A stretch of 64,000 bases of DNA from Croceibacterium atlanticum (GTDB lineage Bacteria > Pseudomonadota > Alphaproteobacteria > Sphingomonadales > Sphingomonadaceae), in the NCBI RefSeq assembly GCF_001008165.2, contig NZ_CP011452.2:2666001-2730000 (forward strand), written 5' to 3'. The first letter of the stretch is position 1. Each line of letters begins with the position of its first letter. Below the pieces are notes generated by a model. That model saw only the letters and a program-made list of their open reading frames with translations, was not told where the DNA came from and ran no database searches. The position numbers and the translations under genes were made by a program. This document shows positions 15,853 through 26,558 of the stretch, one piece after another.

Positions 15853-17205
15853 ATGTTTCTGGAGAAGATCAAAACCCCCGGTCTCTCGCACCTCTCGTAT
15901 ATCATCGGCTCGGGCGGGCAGGCGGCGGTCATCGATCCGCGCCGGGACTGCGAGGTCTATGTCGAAAAGGCCCGGGCCGAAGGGCTGGAGATCACGCATA
16001 TCTTCGAAACCCATCGCAATGAGGATCTGCTCAGCGGCTCGCCGATTTTGGCCGATTTGACAGGAGCCACGGTCTATCACGGGCCCAACGCGGCAGGCGA
16101 GATCGTTTTTGCCAATACCGCACGCGAGGGCGATTGTTTCGAGCTGGGTCAATTGCGGATCGAGGTGCTTGAAACACCTGGACACACCGACGATCATCTC
16201 GCTTTCGTCATCCATGACAGCGAATATTGCGAGGGACCGGTCGGCGTCTTTACCGGCGATGCGCTGTTCGTCGGCGATGTCGGGCGCACCGACTTCTATC
16301 CCGAGCGCAAGGAAGAAGTCGCGGGCCTTTTGTTCGATTCCCTGCAGAAACTTTGCGGCCTCGGCGATCAGGCGATTATCTACCCGGCGCATGGTGCGGG
16401 CTCGGTCTGCGGGTCGGGAATGGCGGACCGGGAATTCTCGACAATCGGCCACGAGCGACGCAACAACCCGCGACTGCGCATCTCCGACCGCGACGAGTTC
16501 ATCAAGGCGAAGGTGGCAGAACACCACTACCAGCCGCCCTATTTCCGGCTGATGGAGCGGCTCAACCTCGAAGGGTCCGATGCCGCGCCGCGGATTATGC
16601 GGCCAAGGCGTCTGGGGCTGGAAGACCTTAGCGAGAGCGGCGCTGATCACCTGGTCGATGTGCGCGAGCCGCTCGCCTACGCTGCCGGCCATCTGCCGGG
16701 TGCCATGTGCCTTCCGGTGGGAATGATACCGGCCTTTGCCGGATGGTTCCTCGGTGAAGGCGACAGGATCGCGCTCGTCGCTTCCCAGGAAGACCAGCTA
16801 GCCCACGCCACGGCCCATCTGGTGCGCATCGGTCTCGATAATGTTGTCGGCGGCTATGTCGGCGTGGTTCCGGCCGCTGCTCAGGGCAAAGCGATGCGCA
16901 ACATTCCCATGATCGGCACCGAGGAAATCGCGCGCAGGCTCAATCAGGACAGCCGTGAATGGACTTTGCTCGACGTGCGCGACGCGGACGAACGACAGGA
17001 AGCAAGCATCGACGGCTCAGAACATATCTATGTTGGCGAGCTCAACACGCGATGGAAAGAGCTCGACCGCAACCGACACTACACGCTGATGTGCGCGAGC
17101 GGCATGCGGGCGAGCGTTGCCGCAGGCTGGCTGGCGAGCCAGGGCTTCAAGCGCCTCGACATCTATCTCGGCTCCATGGGCGCTTGGAAGCAGCAAAGCT
17201 CGTAG
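15853..17205 (+). CDS. MBL-fold and double-rhodanese protein (persulfide dioxygenase-like)
   Basis: The 450-residue protein has a metallo-beta-lactamase domain (1-250) then two rhodanese domains. The usual HxHxDH metal motif is changed to His54-Arg-Asn56-Glu-Asp58-Leu; later ligands remain (GHTDDH, GDALFVGDVGRTDF, PAHGAG). The first rhodanese lacks its catalytic Cys (VASQEDQ); the second has it (MCASGMRAS). ETHE1/CstB-type relatives oxidise persulfides, and a polysulfide or thiol role fits a Cu-stress island, but the altered site makes the reaction uncertain. ATG 15853 follows AAGGAAG. Confidence 0.8.
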   Translation: MFLEKIKTPGLSHLSYIIGSGGQAAVIDPRRDCEVYVEKARAEGLEITHIFETHRNEDLLSGSPILADLTGATVYHGPNAAGEIVFANTAREGDCFELGQLRIEVLETPGHTDDHLAFVIHDSEYCEGPVGVFTGDALFVGDVGRTDFYPERKEEVAGLLFDSLQKLCGLGDQAIIYPAHGAGSVCGSGMADREFSTIGHERRNNPRLRISDRDEFIKAKVAEHHYQPPYFRLMERLNLEGSDAAPRIMRPRRLGLEDLSESGADHLVDVREPLAYAAGHLPGAMCLPVGMIPAFAGWFLGEGDRIALVASQEDQLAHATAHLVRIGLDNVVGGYVGVVPAAAQGKAMRNIPMIGTEEIARRLNQDSREWTLLDVRDADERQEASIDGSEHIYVGELNTRWKELDRNRHYTLMCASGMRASVAAGWLASQGFKRLDIYLGSMGAWKQQSS

Positions 17206-17448
17206 ACGATCACCGCGTTCATGTTTCTTTCAATCCCATATTTCCCCGAAGCTCCGCTGCCGGCGAGCCGTGATCTTCCAAAGTCTCAGGCTTGGCACGC
17301 ACAGGGTGCATTGGTCGTAATACAGTCGATTGTCGGCCGAGACCGGCTCAGGCTAGAAAATCGCATATCACCAAGGCAATGGTTGCGCCTCTGTCCGCAG
17401 GTACATGCATCCTTGTCGATAAGCCGCAAAGTCTCTAGGCTCTCGACG

Positions 17449-17814
17449 ATGGCTCGATTGCGTTCCTTTTTGCTGACAATGCTTTGCATTGGTTTCGTGA
17501 TCCAATCACCCGTGCAGGCCATGCCAACGCCTCAATCGGAGAAGATGCTCGCTTCCGATTGTGCTGAAATGATGCACCACTCTGAGGGCGATGAACCAAT
17601 GCACAGCCATAACGGCAATACTGACGCACCGTGTGAAGGCATGTCGGCTGATTGTTTGCTTGCAACCAACGCGGTTTCTCCCGTTTGGGTGGGGAGCGAT
17701 GCGCCTTCGCATGTTGTTAAGCCGTTTTCCGACGGCCCTGTGTATTTGTCGAACATTACTTCACCTCTGCTCAGTCGCGCTTCTGCGCCCGATTACCCCC
17801 CTCCACGAATCTGA
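17449..17814 (+). CDS. Small secreted Cys/His/Met-containing protein of unknown function
   Basis: The 121-residue product has a signal peptide (MARLRSFLLTMLCIGFVIQSPVQA) and a mature region with DCAEMMHHSEGDEPMHSHNG and four Cys in total. It ends in a proline-rich tail. The frame stays open upstream to 17221, but ATG 17449 gives a clean signal peptide. It precedes cusC and resembles the short periplasmic metal-binding proteins often found before cus operons; no family is assigned. The 243 bases before it hold no recognisable feature. Confidence 0.62.
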   Translation: MARLRSFLLTMLCIGFVIQSPVQAMPTPQSEKMLASDCAEMMHHSEGDEPMHSHNGNTDAPCEGMSADCLLATNAVSPVWVGSDAPSHVVKPFSDGPVYLSNITSPLLSRASAPDYPPPRI

Positions 17815-17830
17815 CTTGATTGCATAACCT

Positions 17831-17849
17831 GAAGGCGAATTGCGCCTTC
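17831..17849. terminator. Short hairpin before cusC
   Basis: GAAGGCG, five bases, CGCCTTC: a perfect 7-bp stem 17 bases after the preceding stop codon, without a T-tract. It is likely a weak terminator or leader structure. Confidence 0.35.
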
Positions 17850-17926
17850 TGAATGCGTGGTCTTGACGCTGCAATGCACCGCCATTGCCGCCGGACCTCG
17901 GCACGCAAATCGAGTGAGAAATTCCC

Positions 17927-19162
17927 ATGAAATGGTCCATAGGCGGTATCCTTGCCGCCTCGCTGATGCAGGCGCAGGTCGTACTCGCGCAGCCGGTTGG
18001 CTATGAAGAAGCCTTGCGGGCAGCGCGCGAGGATCAGCCGCTGCTCCAGGCCGCGCAATTGCGTATCGATGGGACGCGAGATGTCTCGGATGCCGCAGAT
18101 GAGCTGCCCGATCCTATCTTGCGTGGCGGGATTGCAAACCTGCCAATTACCGGGCCTGTGGCGATCGAGTTTGATCGCCAGCTTCCAACGCAGATTGCTG
18201 TTGGCATTGAGCAACCAATCCCAAACCTTGCAAAGCGCCGAGCGCGTCGAGGTGTGGCGAACTCAGATGTAGCCATCGCGCAAATGCGATTTGGGGTTGC
18301 GCAGCAACGGATCGACATCGCCACATCAGCGGCTTGGATCGACTTGTACTATGCCGAAGAGAAGCTCGCCTTCGCCCATACGGCACTGAGCGATCTGCGC
18401 AGGCTTCAGCCGGTGGCAAACAGCGCTGTCGCGTCGGGGGCAGCCCGTCCGGCCGAAAGCCTAGCCATTCGCCGCGAGCTCCTTGTGATCGAAGATGCAA
18501 TCACAAGAATTGAAGCCGAAAGAGATGCTGCGCGCGCCATGCTCTCGAGCTACATTCAGACAGACGACCCTACTATCGCTGGTAATGCGCCAGCGGCCGA
18601 TGTCGACAGCGGCAGCCTCGAGCAAGCTCTGAACCTTAACCCCGTCATCCGTCTTGCCGATGCGGCCACCGGACGCGCAGAAGCGAACGCCGACCTCGCG
18701 CGCGCCGACTTGCGCCCCGACTTCGGAGTGAGCGTGAACTATGGCCGGCGCGACCCTGCCTTCGGAGATGCATTCTCTGTCATGGGATCGGTTACCCTGC
18801 CCATCTTCACCGATCAACGTCAAAAGCCGCGCATTCGTGCCGCCGAGGCAGAGGCTGCCGCTACGCAGGCTGAGCGCGATGATCGGTTGCGGGCACTGCG
18901 TGTGCAATTCGAATCCGATCTCGCCACGTGGCGCAGTGCGAAGCGCCAATGGGAACGCGCTCGCGATGAATTGCTGCCGCTGGCCCGGCAAAGGGTTGAA
19001 CTGGAAACGGCGAGCTTTGCTGCCGGAAACGCAGACCTGATCGATGTGATTGCAGCAAAGGCGGATCTGGCCTTGCTCGATCTTGAAATCTTTGAACGCG
19101 AAGCCGCGACCGTGGAATGGGCCGAGATGCTTCGCTTGACCTACGGGGAGCAGCAGCCATGA
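17927..19162 (+). CDS. cusC: TolC-family outer-membrane factor of the Cus copper/silver efflux pump
   Basis: The 411-residue protein has a signal peptide ending VVLAQP without a lipobox, then the two repeated OEP helical-barrel halves. Long heptad-like helices are rich in Ala/Glu/Arg (for example AEAEAAATQAERDDRLRALR). It is the outer-membrane channel of the tripartite pump encoded with the following two genes. Its stop overlaps the cusB ATG (ATGA), so expression is coupled. Confidence 0.9.
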   Translation: MKWSIGGILAASLMQAQVVLAQPVGYEEALRAAREDQPLLQAAQLRIDGTRDVSDAADELPDPILRGGIANLPITGPVAIEFDRQLPTQIAVGIEQPIPNLAKRRARRGVANSDVAIAQMRFGVAQQRIDIATSAAWIDLYYAEEKLAFAHTALSDLRRLQPVANSAVASGAARPAESLAIRRELLVIEDAITRIEAERDAARAMLSSYIQTDDPTIAGNAPAADVDSGSLEQALNLNPVIRLADAATGRAEANADLARADLRPDFGVSVNYGRRDPAFGDAFSVMGSVTLPIFTDQRQKPRIRAAEAEAAATQAERDDRLRALRVQFESDLATWRSAKRQWERARDELLPLARQRVELETASFAAGNADLIDVIAAKADLALLDLEIFEREAATVEWAEMLRLTYGEQQP

Positions 19163-20652
19163 GCGATACAGTCGACAGCTCCGGCCCTTCAAAGCGAACC
19201 TATGCAATCATCGCGGCCGTCGCGCTTGTCAGCCTCGGCGCCGGATACGCGCTCTCGCTCGTAGGAGATGAGGGCGAGGGTGGGATGTCGGGCTCCTCCG
19301 AGACGGAGTGCGAAGAGGTGCTCTACTGGTACGATCCGATGGTTCCCGGACAGCGCTTTGACGAGCCTGGCAAGTCGCCCTTCATGGACATGATGCTGGT
19401 ACCCAAATGCGCGGGAGAAGCCGCCGAAGCGGGCGTCCGGATTGATCCGGGCCTTGTCCAGAATTTCGGCATTCGCACCGCAGCGGCCGAGTTCGGAGTT
19501 CTCGAGCCGGAAATCACCGTGACGGGTGTCCTGGCATACAACAGCCGGGATGTTGCCATCGTCCAGCCAAGAGCGGGCGGTTATGTCCAACGCACCTATG
19601 GCCTTGCGCAGGACGATGTCGTGCGTCGCGGCGCTCCGATCGTCGATATCTTGGTCCCTGATTGGGGCGGCGCGCAGCGCGAGTACATTGCCGTGCTCGA
19701 TACCGGCGATCAGGCACTTGCAGACGCGATGCGGCAGCGCATGCGCCTGCTCGGCATGACCGATGCGATGATCGCGTCGGTCGAACGCACCCGCCGCGTC
19801 CAGAACACGTTTACAGTCACCGCACCGGTGGGCGGCGCTGTAACAGTGCTGGGGGTGCGTCCAGGCATGACCGTGACGGAAGGCCAGACATTGGCCGAGA
19901 TTGCAGGCTTTTCGCCGATATGGCTTGAAGCTTCGGTTCCTGAAGCCCAGGCCACAAATGTCCGACAGGGCCAGCCCATCAGTGCGACCCTGGCAGCGTA
20001 TCCTGATGAGCGATTTGCGGGACGAATTGTTGCCATCCTTCCTAGCGCCGATGCCGCGAGCCGAACCATCACCGTCCGGGCTGAGCTGCCGAACCCACGC
20101 GGCAGGTTGAAGCCAGGGATGTTTGCGCAGGTGTCGCTTTCACCCGACACACGGCGAGCCTTGCTGGTACCGTCGGAGGCGGTCATTCGAACCGGCCGCC
20201 GCAATCTTGTGATGCTCAAGCAGGATGAAGGCGCCTTTCTTCCAGCCGAGGTCGAAATCGGACGCGAGGCGAATGGCAGGACTGAGATCCTGGCAGGCCT
20301 TGCCGAAGGCGAAGAGGTCGTCACTTCCGGGCAGTTCCTGATCGACTCCGAGGCGAGTTTGGCCGGGATCGATATCAGGTCGATCGACGGAACCATGAGC
20401 ATGGCATCCGATGGCTCAGCAAAGATGAGGACGTACACCGCCACGGGAAGAGTGACGAAAATCGCTGGTGCTTCGATCACTCTCAATCACGCGCCGGTTC
20501 CCGCCCTCGAATGGCCAAGCATGGTTATGCCCTTTGCCTTGGCTGACGCCACTCTGGCCGAGGATCTGGAACCGGGCGACCAGGTCGAGTTTACCTTCTC
20601 GCAGCACGACACCGGTCCGCGCATCGAGTCTATCAGGAAGACCGAGCGATGA
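19159..20652 (+). CDS. cusB: Cus periplasmic adaptor with heavy-metal-binding N-terminus and fused CusF-like C-terminus
   Basis: The 497-residue adaptor has a membrane anchor (residues 13-33). A short metal-binding motif [20 protein letters not shown] follows (residues 55-75), then the HlyD-type lipoyl/beta-barrel core. From about residue 425 there is a CusF-like domain ([26 protein letters not shown]). The CusF domain is normally a separate copper chaperone; its Trp and Met here match CusF ligands. It links CusA to CusC and probably hands Cu(I)/Ag(I) to CusA. ATG 19159 overlaps the cusC stop. Confidence 0.93.
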   Translation: MSDTVDSSGPSKRTYAIIAAVALVSLGAGYALSLVGDEGEGGMSGSSETECEEVLYWYDPMVPGQRFDEPGKSPFMDMMLVPKCAGEAAEAGVRIDPGLVQNFGIRTAAAEFGVLEPEITVTGVLAYNSRDVAIVQPRAGGYVQRTYGLAQDDVVRRGAPIVDILVPDWGGAQREYIAVLDTGDQALADAMRQRMRLLGMTDAMIASVERTRRVQNTFTVTAPVGGAVTVLGVRPGMTVTEGQTLAEIAGFSPIWLEASVPEAQATNVRQGQPISATLAAYPDERFAGRIVAILPSADAASRTITVRAELPNPRGRLKPGMFAQVSLSPDTRRALLVPSEAVIRTGRRNLVMLKQDEGAFLPAEVEIGREANGRTEILAGLAEGEEVVTSGQFLIDSEASLAGIDIRSIDGTMSMASDGSAKMRTYTATGRVTKIAGASITLNHAPVPALEWPSMVMPFALADATLAEDLEPGDQVEFTFSQHDTGPRIESIRKTER

Positions 20653-23600
20653 TAGCGCGCATAATCGATGCATCGATCGCCAATCGGTTTTTCATCGTTC
20701 TGGCGGCCATCGCGGTTACGCTCGCTGGCTTCTGGGCGGTGCGCGCAACGCCTGTCGATGCGATCCCCGATCTGTCTGATGTGCAGGTCGTGGTGCGGTC
20801 GAACTATCCTGGGCAAGCTCCGCGCATCGTTGAGGATCAGGTCACATACCCGCTTGCAACGACGATGCTCTCGGTGCCGGGCGCGGAAACTGTGCGCGGC
20901 TATTCGATGTTCGGCGACAGCTTCGTCTATGTGATCTTCGAGGATGGGACCGACCTCTACTGGGCGCGCTCGCGCGTGCTTGAATATCTCAACCAGGTGC
21001 AAAACGAATTGCCCGACGGAGTGACCAGCTCGCTCGGGCCGGACGCGACGGGCGTTGGCTGGATTTACGAGTATGCGCTGGTTGACCGAACGGGGAACAG
21101 CGATCTCGCTGACCTTCGGAGCCTTCAGGACTGGTTCCTGCGTTTTGAGCTCCAGACTATTCCGGGCATAGCCGAGGTCGCCAGCGTCGGCGGCATGGTC
21201 AAGCAGTACCAGGTCGTGCTGGAACCCTACCGGATGGCTTCGCTTGGCGTCACTTACAGCGATGTCGTGCGTGCCATCCAGGCCTCCAATCAGGAAGCTG
21301 GAGGATCGGTTGTCGAAATGGGCGAGGCCGAGTTTATGGTCCGCGCATCAGGCTATCTCACGTCTCTCGAAGACTTCAGGCAGATTCCGCTGAAATCGGT
21401 CGGTAACGGTATCCCCGTCACCTTGTCCGATGTCGCCACGATCCAGCTTGGGCCCGAAATGAGGCGCGGTATCGCCGAGCTCAATGGGGAAGGCGAGGTC
21501 GCAGGCGGTATTGTCGTGCTCAGGCAAGGCGAGGACGCACGGGCAACCATCGCGGCTGTCGAAGAGAAGCTCGACGTGCTCCAAGCCAGTCTTCCCGAAG
21601 GGGTCGAGATTGTCACGACCTATGATCGTTCGAAGCTGATCGACGCATCGATCGAAAACCTGACCGGCAAACTCATCGCCGAATTCATCATCGTTGCGAT
21701 CGTATGCGCGTTATTCCTGTGGCACGTGAGATCGGCTTTCGTGGCCATCGTCACGCTCCCGCTAGGGGTTCTGGCCGCCTTTATCGTGATGCGTTTTCAG
21801 GGAGTCGATGCCAACATCATGTCCTTGGGCGGCATCGCCATCGCAATCGGCGCGATGGTCGACGCCGCCATCGTTATGATCGAGAACGCCCACAAGCATA
21901 TCGAGCATTGGGAAGCGGATCATCCCGACGAGGAGATGTCCAGCGGCGAGCGCTGGAAGCTGATTGCGGAGGCGTCGAAAGAGGTGGGGCCAGCGCTCTT
22001 CTTCAGCCTTCTCATCATCACGCTCTCGTTCCTCCCGGTTTTTACTTTGCAGGCCCAGGAAGGGCGGCTCTTTTCGCCGCTGGCCTTTACCAAGACCTAT
22101 GCGATGGCGGCGGCAGCGATACTGTCGGTGACACTGGTTCCTGTACTCATGGGCTGGCTGATCCGCGGCAAGATACCCAAGGAGGATACCAACCTCCTCA
22201 ATCGCGTGCTGACCAAAGCCTACCGGCCGGGTCTCGATTGGGTGCTCAGCCGACCCAAGACGACATTGCTCGTGGCCGGTCTTGTATTCCTCACGGCGCT
22301 GATCCCGTTCACCCGTCTGGGAGGGGAATTCCTGCCGCCGCTCGACGAAGGCGATCTCCTCTACATGCCGAGCGCTCTGCCTGGCCTGTCTCCTGGTGAA
22401 GCGTCCGCATTGCTTCAGCGGACCGACCGCCTGATCAAATCCGTGCCCGAAGTCGATACCGTGTTCGGGAAAGCGGGGCGGGCTGATACAGCGACCGACC
22501 CTGCGCCGCTCACGATGTTCGAAACAACGATCCGCTTCAAACCGCGCGAAGAGTGGCGGCCGGGAATGACGCCAGAGAAGCTCGTCGAAGAGCTTGATCG
22601 TGCAGTGCAGGTGCCGGGACTCGCCAATGTCTGGGTGCCACCGATCCGCAACCGCATCGACATGCTTGCGACCGGTATAAAGAGCCCGATCGGCGTGAAA
22701 GTATCTGGCGAGGACCTTGCCGAGATCGAGCGCGTGGCGTTGCAGGTCGAGAATGTTGCCAAGCAGGTTCCCGGAGTCAGTTCCGCTTTGGCAGAGCGTC
22801 TGTCGGGAGGCCGCTATGTCGATGTGGACATCGACCGGGTCGCTGCGGCGCGTTTCGGGCTGAATATCGCCGATGTTCAGCAGATTGTGTCAGGCGCGAT
22901 CGGCGGCGCGAATATCGGCAGAACGGTCGAAGGACTGGCGCGATATCCCATCAATGTGCGCTATCCGCGCGAGATCCGCGACAGCCTCGCAGAACTGCGC
23001 GCGCTGCCTTTGCTAACCCCCTCTGGCCAGCAAATCACGCTTGGGACCGTAGCGCAGGTGAGCATCAGCGACGGTCCGCCGATGCTCAAGAATGAGCAAG
23101 GCCGTCTCATCAGCGTGGTCTATGTCGATACGCGCGGGCGCGATCTTACTTCGGTCGTAAGTGATCTTCAGGCGGCAGTGTCAGACGGCGTCGATCTGCC
23201 TGCCGGTGTGAGCATCTCTTACGCGGGCCAGTTTGAATATCTCACCCGCGCCAATGAGCGGTTGCAGGTCGTCGTTCCCGCGACGCTCGGCATCATTTTC
23301 GTTTTGCTCTATCTGATCTTCCGCCGCTTCGACGAAGCGCTACTTGTTATGGGCACGCTGCCCTTCGCCCTGACCGGCGGCTTCTGGCTGCTTTATCTGA
23401 TGGGCTACAACCAGTCTGTTGCGACATCGGTGGGTTTTATTGCGCTTGCCGGTGTGTCTGCCGAGTTCGGCGTCATCATGCTGATCTACCTCAAGTCTGC
23501 GCTGGCCCGGCGCAGCGGTGCCCTCGATGCGGACGGCGTGGGCGAAGCCATCAGGGAGGGTGCTCTTCTGCGCGTGCGTCCCAAGGCGATGACCGTGGCC

Positions 23601-23816
23601 GTCATTCTTGCCGGTCTCTTCCCTATCCTCATTGGAACCGGCGCAGGTTCGGAGGTCATGAGCCGCATCGCCGCGCCGATGGTAGGCGGCATGATCACCG
23701 CGCCGCTGCTTTCGATGTTCGTTATCCCCGCCGCATATTTGTTGATGCGGCGCCCCCGGCCCGAACGGCCAACCCAACCCCAAGGAGAAGAAGAATGCGA
23801 ACCACAACCCTCATAA
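20649..23816 (+). CDS. cusA: CusA heavy-metal RND efflux pump, Cu(I)/Ag(I) type
   Basis: The 1055-residue inner-membrane RND transporter has 12 membrane helices and two large periplasmic loops. The three methionines that bind Cu(I)/Ag(I) in Escherichia coli CusA are present at the same numbers: Met573 (LLYMPS), Met623 (PLTMFETT) and Met672 (NRIDMLATG). The proton-relay helix shows [17 protein letters not shown]. This identifies monovalent copper/silver rather than Co/Zn/Cd (CzcA) as substrate. The ATG overlaps the cusB stop and the next gene overlaps its end by 22 bases. Confidence 0.97.
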   Translation: MIARIIDASIANRFFIVLAAIAVTLAGFWAVRATPVDAIPDLSDVQVVVRSNYPGQAPRIVEDQVTYPLATTMLSVPGAETVRGYSMFGDSFVYVIFEDGTDLYWARSRVLEYLNQVQNELPDGVTSSLGPDATGVGWIYEYALVDRTGNSDLADLRSLQDWFLRFELQTIPGIAEVASVGGMVKQYQVVLEPYRMASLGVTYSDVVRAIQASNQEAGGSVVEMGEAEFMVRASGYLTSLEDFRQIPLKSVGNGIPVTLSDVATIQLGPEMRRGIAELNGEGEVAGGIVVLRQGEDARATIAAVEEKLDVLQASLPEGVEIVTTYDRSKLIDASIENLTGKLIAEFIIVAIVCALFLWHVRSAFVAIVTLPLGVLAAFIVMRFQGVDANIMSLGGIAIAIGAMVDAAIVMIENAHKHIEHWEADHPDEEMSSGERWKLIAEASKEVGPALFFSLLIITLSFLPVFTLQAQEGRLFSPLAFTKTYAMAAAAILSVTLVPVLMGWLIRGKIPKEDTNLLNRVLTKAYRPGLDWVLSRPKTTLLVAGLVFLTALIPFTRLGGEFLPPLDEGDLLYMPSALPGLSPGEASALLQRTDRLIKSVPEVDTVFGKAGRADTATDPAPLTMFETTIRFKPREEWRPGMTPEKLVEELDRAVQVPGLANVWVPPIRNRIDMLATGIKSPIGVKVSGEDLAEIERVALQVENVAKQVPGVSSALAERLSGGRYVDVDIDRVAAARFGLNIADVQQIVSGAIGGANIGRTVEGLARYPINVRYPREIRDSLAELRALPLLTPSGQQITLGTVAQVSISDGPPMLKNEQGRLISVVYVDTRGRDLTSVVSDLQAAVSDGVDLPAGVSISYAGQFEYLTRANERLQVVVPATLGIIFVLLYLIFRRFDEALLVMGTLPFALTGGFWLLYLMGYNQSVATSVGFIALAGVSAEFGVIMLIYLKSALARRSGALDADGVGEAIREGALLRVRPKAMTVAVILAGLFPILIGTGAGSEVMSRIAAPMVGGMITAPLLSMFVIPAAYLLMRRPRPERPTQPQGEEECEPQPS

Positions 23817-24178
23817 CCCTATTGGCCGCGCCGCTGGCGCTGGCGGCCTGCGATTCTGGCCAGGACACTGCCGAGATGGAGGACATGCCGATGGCTGAAG
23901 ATGCAATGATGATGGACGGCCAGGATATGCCAATGACGGACACTGGCAACGCAATGCAGTCCGCGAGTGCGCAAGGCACCGTCACCGCCATCGACGCCGA
24001 AGCGGGTACGATCACCGTCGACCACGGCCCGGTCCCCGCAATCGAATGGCCGGCGATGACCATGGCGTTCGAAGCCGATGAGCAACTGCGCAGCGAAGTA
24101 AGCGTCGGTGAGGGCATTGCCTTTGAATTTCGTACTGGTTCTGAAGGCAGTGTGATCACGTCGATCACGAAGGAATAA
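23795..24178 (+). CDS. cusF: CusF-domain copper-binding lipoprotein
   Basis: The 127-residue protein has a lipobox (ALAAC, Cys at residue 19), a Met/Asp-rich linker ([20 protein letters not shown]) and a CusF OB-fold domain with [16 protein letters not shown], carrying the Trp and Met residues that bind Cu(I). It begins inside the end of cusA, preceded by AAGGAGAAG. It repeats the domain fused to CusB, so this pump has two CusF modules, one tethered to the adaptor and one lipid-anchored. Confidence 0.9.
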   Translation: MRTTTLITLLAAPLALAACDSGQDTAEMEDMPMAEDAMMMDGQDMPMTDTGNAMQSASAQGTVTAIDAEAGTITVDHGPVPAIEWPAMTMAFEADEQLRSEVSVGEGIAFEFRTGSEGSVITSITKE

Positions 24179-24185
24179 ATCGGTC

Positions 24186-24215
24186 GGGTGGTGCCAGGCA
24201 AATCTGGCGCCGCCC
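24186..24215. terminator. Twelve-base-pair hairpin between cusF and the multicopper oxidase gene
   Basis: GGGTGGTGCCAG, GCAAAT, CTGGCGCCGCCC: a 12-bp stem with two G-U pairs on the plus-strand RNA. No T-tract follows. It may partly terminate or process the cus transcript ahead of the next gene. Confidence 0.42.
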
Positions 24216-24234
24216 ATCGCGAAACAGGAGGAGC

Positions 24235-25764
24235 ATGATCCGGACACCCCGCATCACCCATGCATTATCCGTAGACCGCCGAGGACTGATCAAAAGCGCA
24301 GGCTTTGCTGCTGCAGGCTTTGCCGCGTTCCCGCTTGCAGGATGCAAAGCGCAAGACGCATCGATGCTGGACAGCACTCCAGGGTCCAATCCGCTCGCTA
24401 TACCGCCCTTGCAGAGTGGCGAGATAGAGCAGGGCACGCGGGTTTTCCGCCTGTCTTTGACACCAGGCCAGAAGGAATTCGTCCCCGGTGTTGCTTCGTC
24501 CACCATCGGCATCGACGCACCCTATCTGGGACCGACGCTGGAAATGCGCCGGGGCGAGCGGGTGCAGTTCCATATCGACAACAATCTGGCCGAAGGCGCT
24601 ACGGTCCATTGGCATGGTTTCGAACTTCCTGCCGCAGCCGATGGCGGACCGCATCAGTTGATCCGTCCCGGTGAACGCTGGAGCCCCTCTTTCGAAGTTC
24701 GCCAGCGGGCCTCGCTCTACTGGTATCATTCGCACTTGGAGCGCAAAGCCGGGCCGCAGGTCTATGCCGGGCTCGCCGCGCCGATCTATGTTCGCGATGA
24801 CGAGGAAGAGCGCCTCGACTTGCCGAGCGACTATGGCGTCGACGACATTCCGCTGATCGTGCAGGACCGCGTGATCGATGGGTTCGGCCGGTTGGTGTAC
24901 CCGCTGAGCATGCACACGCGGATGATGGGCATGCGCGGGAACCGGATATTCGTCAACGGCACTGAGAATGCCGTGTTCGACGCACAGACAGGCCAATTAC
25001 GGCTGCGCATCCTCAACGGATCGAACGCCCGCTTCTACGATTTCTCGCTCGAAGGTGATCGTTCGATGCAACTGATCGCGAGCGATGGCGGCTTGCTCGA
25101 TCGTCCGCACATCGTCCGCTCGGTCAGGCTCGCACCGGGGGAGCGCGCGCAGGTAATTATCGATCTCTCGGAAGGACGCCCGCTTCGCCTTCTTGCCAGC
25201 AGTCCCGAAATCGCCATGGGCATGATGGGCGGACGCGGAATGATGGGTCGCGGCAATAGCGACGATGCTTCCGGAGACGTGTTTCAAATCCTCGATATCA
25301 GGCCGGCAAGTTCGGCCCAGCGCATCAGGGTGCCGACACAACTGGCATCGCTTGCGCCAACCGACCCGTCGTCAGCCGTCCGAACCCGGCGTTTCGTTCT
25401 CGACATGGGCATGATGGGCGGCGGAATGTCCATTAACGGTGCTGCGATGGACATGAATGTGATCAACGAACGTGTGCCGGTCGGCCAATGGGAAATCTGG
25501 GAGATCGCCAACCCTTCGATGATGGCCCATCCGTTTCATATCCATAATGTCCAGTTTCGTGTGATCGACCGCGATGGTCGAGCGCCCCCAGCATTGGAAA
25601 CCGGTTTGAAGGATACCGTTATCGTCAACCCGCGCGAGCAGGTTCGCCTTCTCCTGCGTTTTGAAGAACACACTGACCCAGGGCTGCCCTACATGTATCA
25701 CTGCCACATTCTCGAACACGAGGATGCTGGCATGATGGGGCAGTTCGTAGTCGTGCAGAGCTAG
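24235..25764 (+). CDS. CueO-like multicopper oxidase with Tat lipoprotein signal
   Basis: The 509-residue oxidase has a twin-arginine signal (DRRGLIKSAGF) followed by a lipobox (PLAGC), so it is probably exported folded and lipid-anchored. Copper ligands appear as HWHGFELP, YHSHLERKAG, HPFHIHNVQF and HCHILEHEDAGMM. A Met/Gly-rich loop (MGMMGGRGMMGRGN) resembles the Cu(I)-binding Met-rich segment of CueO. An AGGAGG ribosome-binding site precedes ATG 24235. It is the second, distinct copper oxidase of the island. Confidence 0.92.
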   Translation: MIRTPRITHALSVDRRGLIKSAGFAAAGFAAFPLAGCKAQDASMLDSTPGSNPLAIPPLQSGEIEQGTRVFRLSLTPGQKEFVPGVASSTIGIDAPYLGPTLEMRRGERVQFHIDNNLAEGATVHWHGFELPAAADGGPHQLIRPGERWSPSFEVRQRASLYWYHSHLERKAGPQVYAGLAAPIYVRDDEEERLDLPSDYGVDDIPLIVQDRVIDGFGRLVYPLSMHTRMMGMRGNRIFVNGTENAVFDAQTGQLRLRILNGSNARFYDFSLEGDRSMQLIASDGGLLDRPHIVRSVRLAPGERAQVIIDLSEGRPLRLLASSPEIAMGMMGGRGMMGRGNSDDASGDVFQILDIRPASSAQRIRVPTQLASLAPTDPSSAVRTRRFVLDMGMMGGGMSINGAAMDMNVINERVPVGQWEIWEIANPSMMAHPFHIHNVQFRVIDRDGRAPPALETGLKDTVIVNPREQVRLLLRFEEHTDPGLPYMYHCHILEHEDAGMMGQFVVVQS

Positions 25765-25776
25765 GAAGGACAGGCG

Positions 25777-25995
25777 ATGAGCAAGGGCGAGAGCGTGATC
25801 GAGGGTACTGCGATCAACCCGGTATGCGGCATGAGCGTCGCGATCGAAGGAGCCGAGCACATCGCGACGCGTGAGGGCGCGAAACATTATTTCTGTTCGT
25901 CGCGCTGCCACGACCAGTTCATCAGCGATCCCGAGCTATATCTGTCGGGCGCGCATCTGGACGCCGTGGAGGATGTGCCCGAAGGCACAAACTAG
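25777..25995 (+). CDS. YHS-domain metal-binding protein
   Basis: The 72-residue cytoplasmic protein is a YHS domain: INPVCGMSV, then EGAKHYFCSSRCHDQFISDPELYL. Three cysteines and nearby His residues form the expected metal site. It follows the oxidase gene by 12 bases with a GGAAGGA ribosome-binding site and is probably cotranscribed. Related YHS modules bind Cu or Ag and may deliver metal to P-type ATPases. Confidence 0.86.
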   Translation: MSKGESVIEGTAINPVCGMSVAIEGAEHIATREGAKHYFCSSRCHDQFISDPELYLSGAHLDAVEDVPEGTN

Positions 25996-26028
25996 ACCTG
26001 TCCCACGCATCCTGAACGCGTTACTAAG

Positions 26029-26531
26029 TCAATCAGGCTCGACGTGCGCGAAGCGGACCAGAAGGATGGTTAGCGCGGGCACGATCGTCCACATCGTGAT
26101 CGGAATCAGCGCCAGTCCCGTGACTGGCTCACGCGGCATCAAATCGCTGTAGCGCCAGCTCAGGAAACTGTCTGCCGGAAGCGATGTAGCGATCATTTCG
26201 ACGGCGATGGCGAGGACAAGCCCGAAGCCGAAATAGATCGCATCATTTTTGCGGCTTGCCAGAGCCACGCGCGCCCGCCGAGCAAAGCTGCAAGGCTGTA
26301 GGCTGTGAGCAGGATCACGCCATCGCCCAGGCTTGCAATGCCGCAGCGAATGGTCTGATCAAAGGGATCGAGATTTCCCGGCTTGAAAAACGGCATCTGG
26401 AAGATCTCCCAGACGAACGCGATCAGGCCTCCACAAACAAAGATGAGCCAATGGGTTCTGGTCATGCTGCGGATACGCCGGAATGATGTGCGCAAGGAAA
26501 TTGCGGCGGGCCGGAGTTCCACGCCCTGCAT
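26029..26531 (-). pseudogene. Multi-span membrane protein split by a frameshift in an A5 run
   Basis: Two overlapping minus-strand frames together read as one hydrophobic protein. The upstream part (from 26531, or ATG 26465: TRTHWLIFVCGGLIAFVWEI) runs to about 26246. The downstream part (NDAIYFGFGLVLAIAVEM to ARFAHVEPD-like end at 26029) is in another frame. Adding one A to the run at 26246-26250 joins them smoothly as QAAKNDAIYFGFG. The joined product would have about four membrane helices. It is either a recent pseudogene or a sequencing error in a homopolymer. Function is unknown. Confidence 0.62.
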
Positions 26532-26558
26532 AACGCCTTTGCTGCCTTAAAGCCTGGA

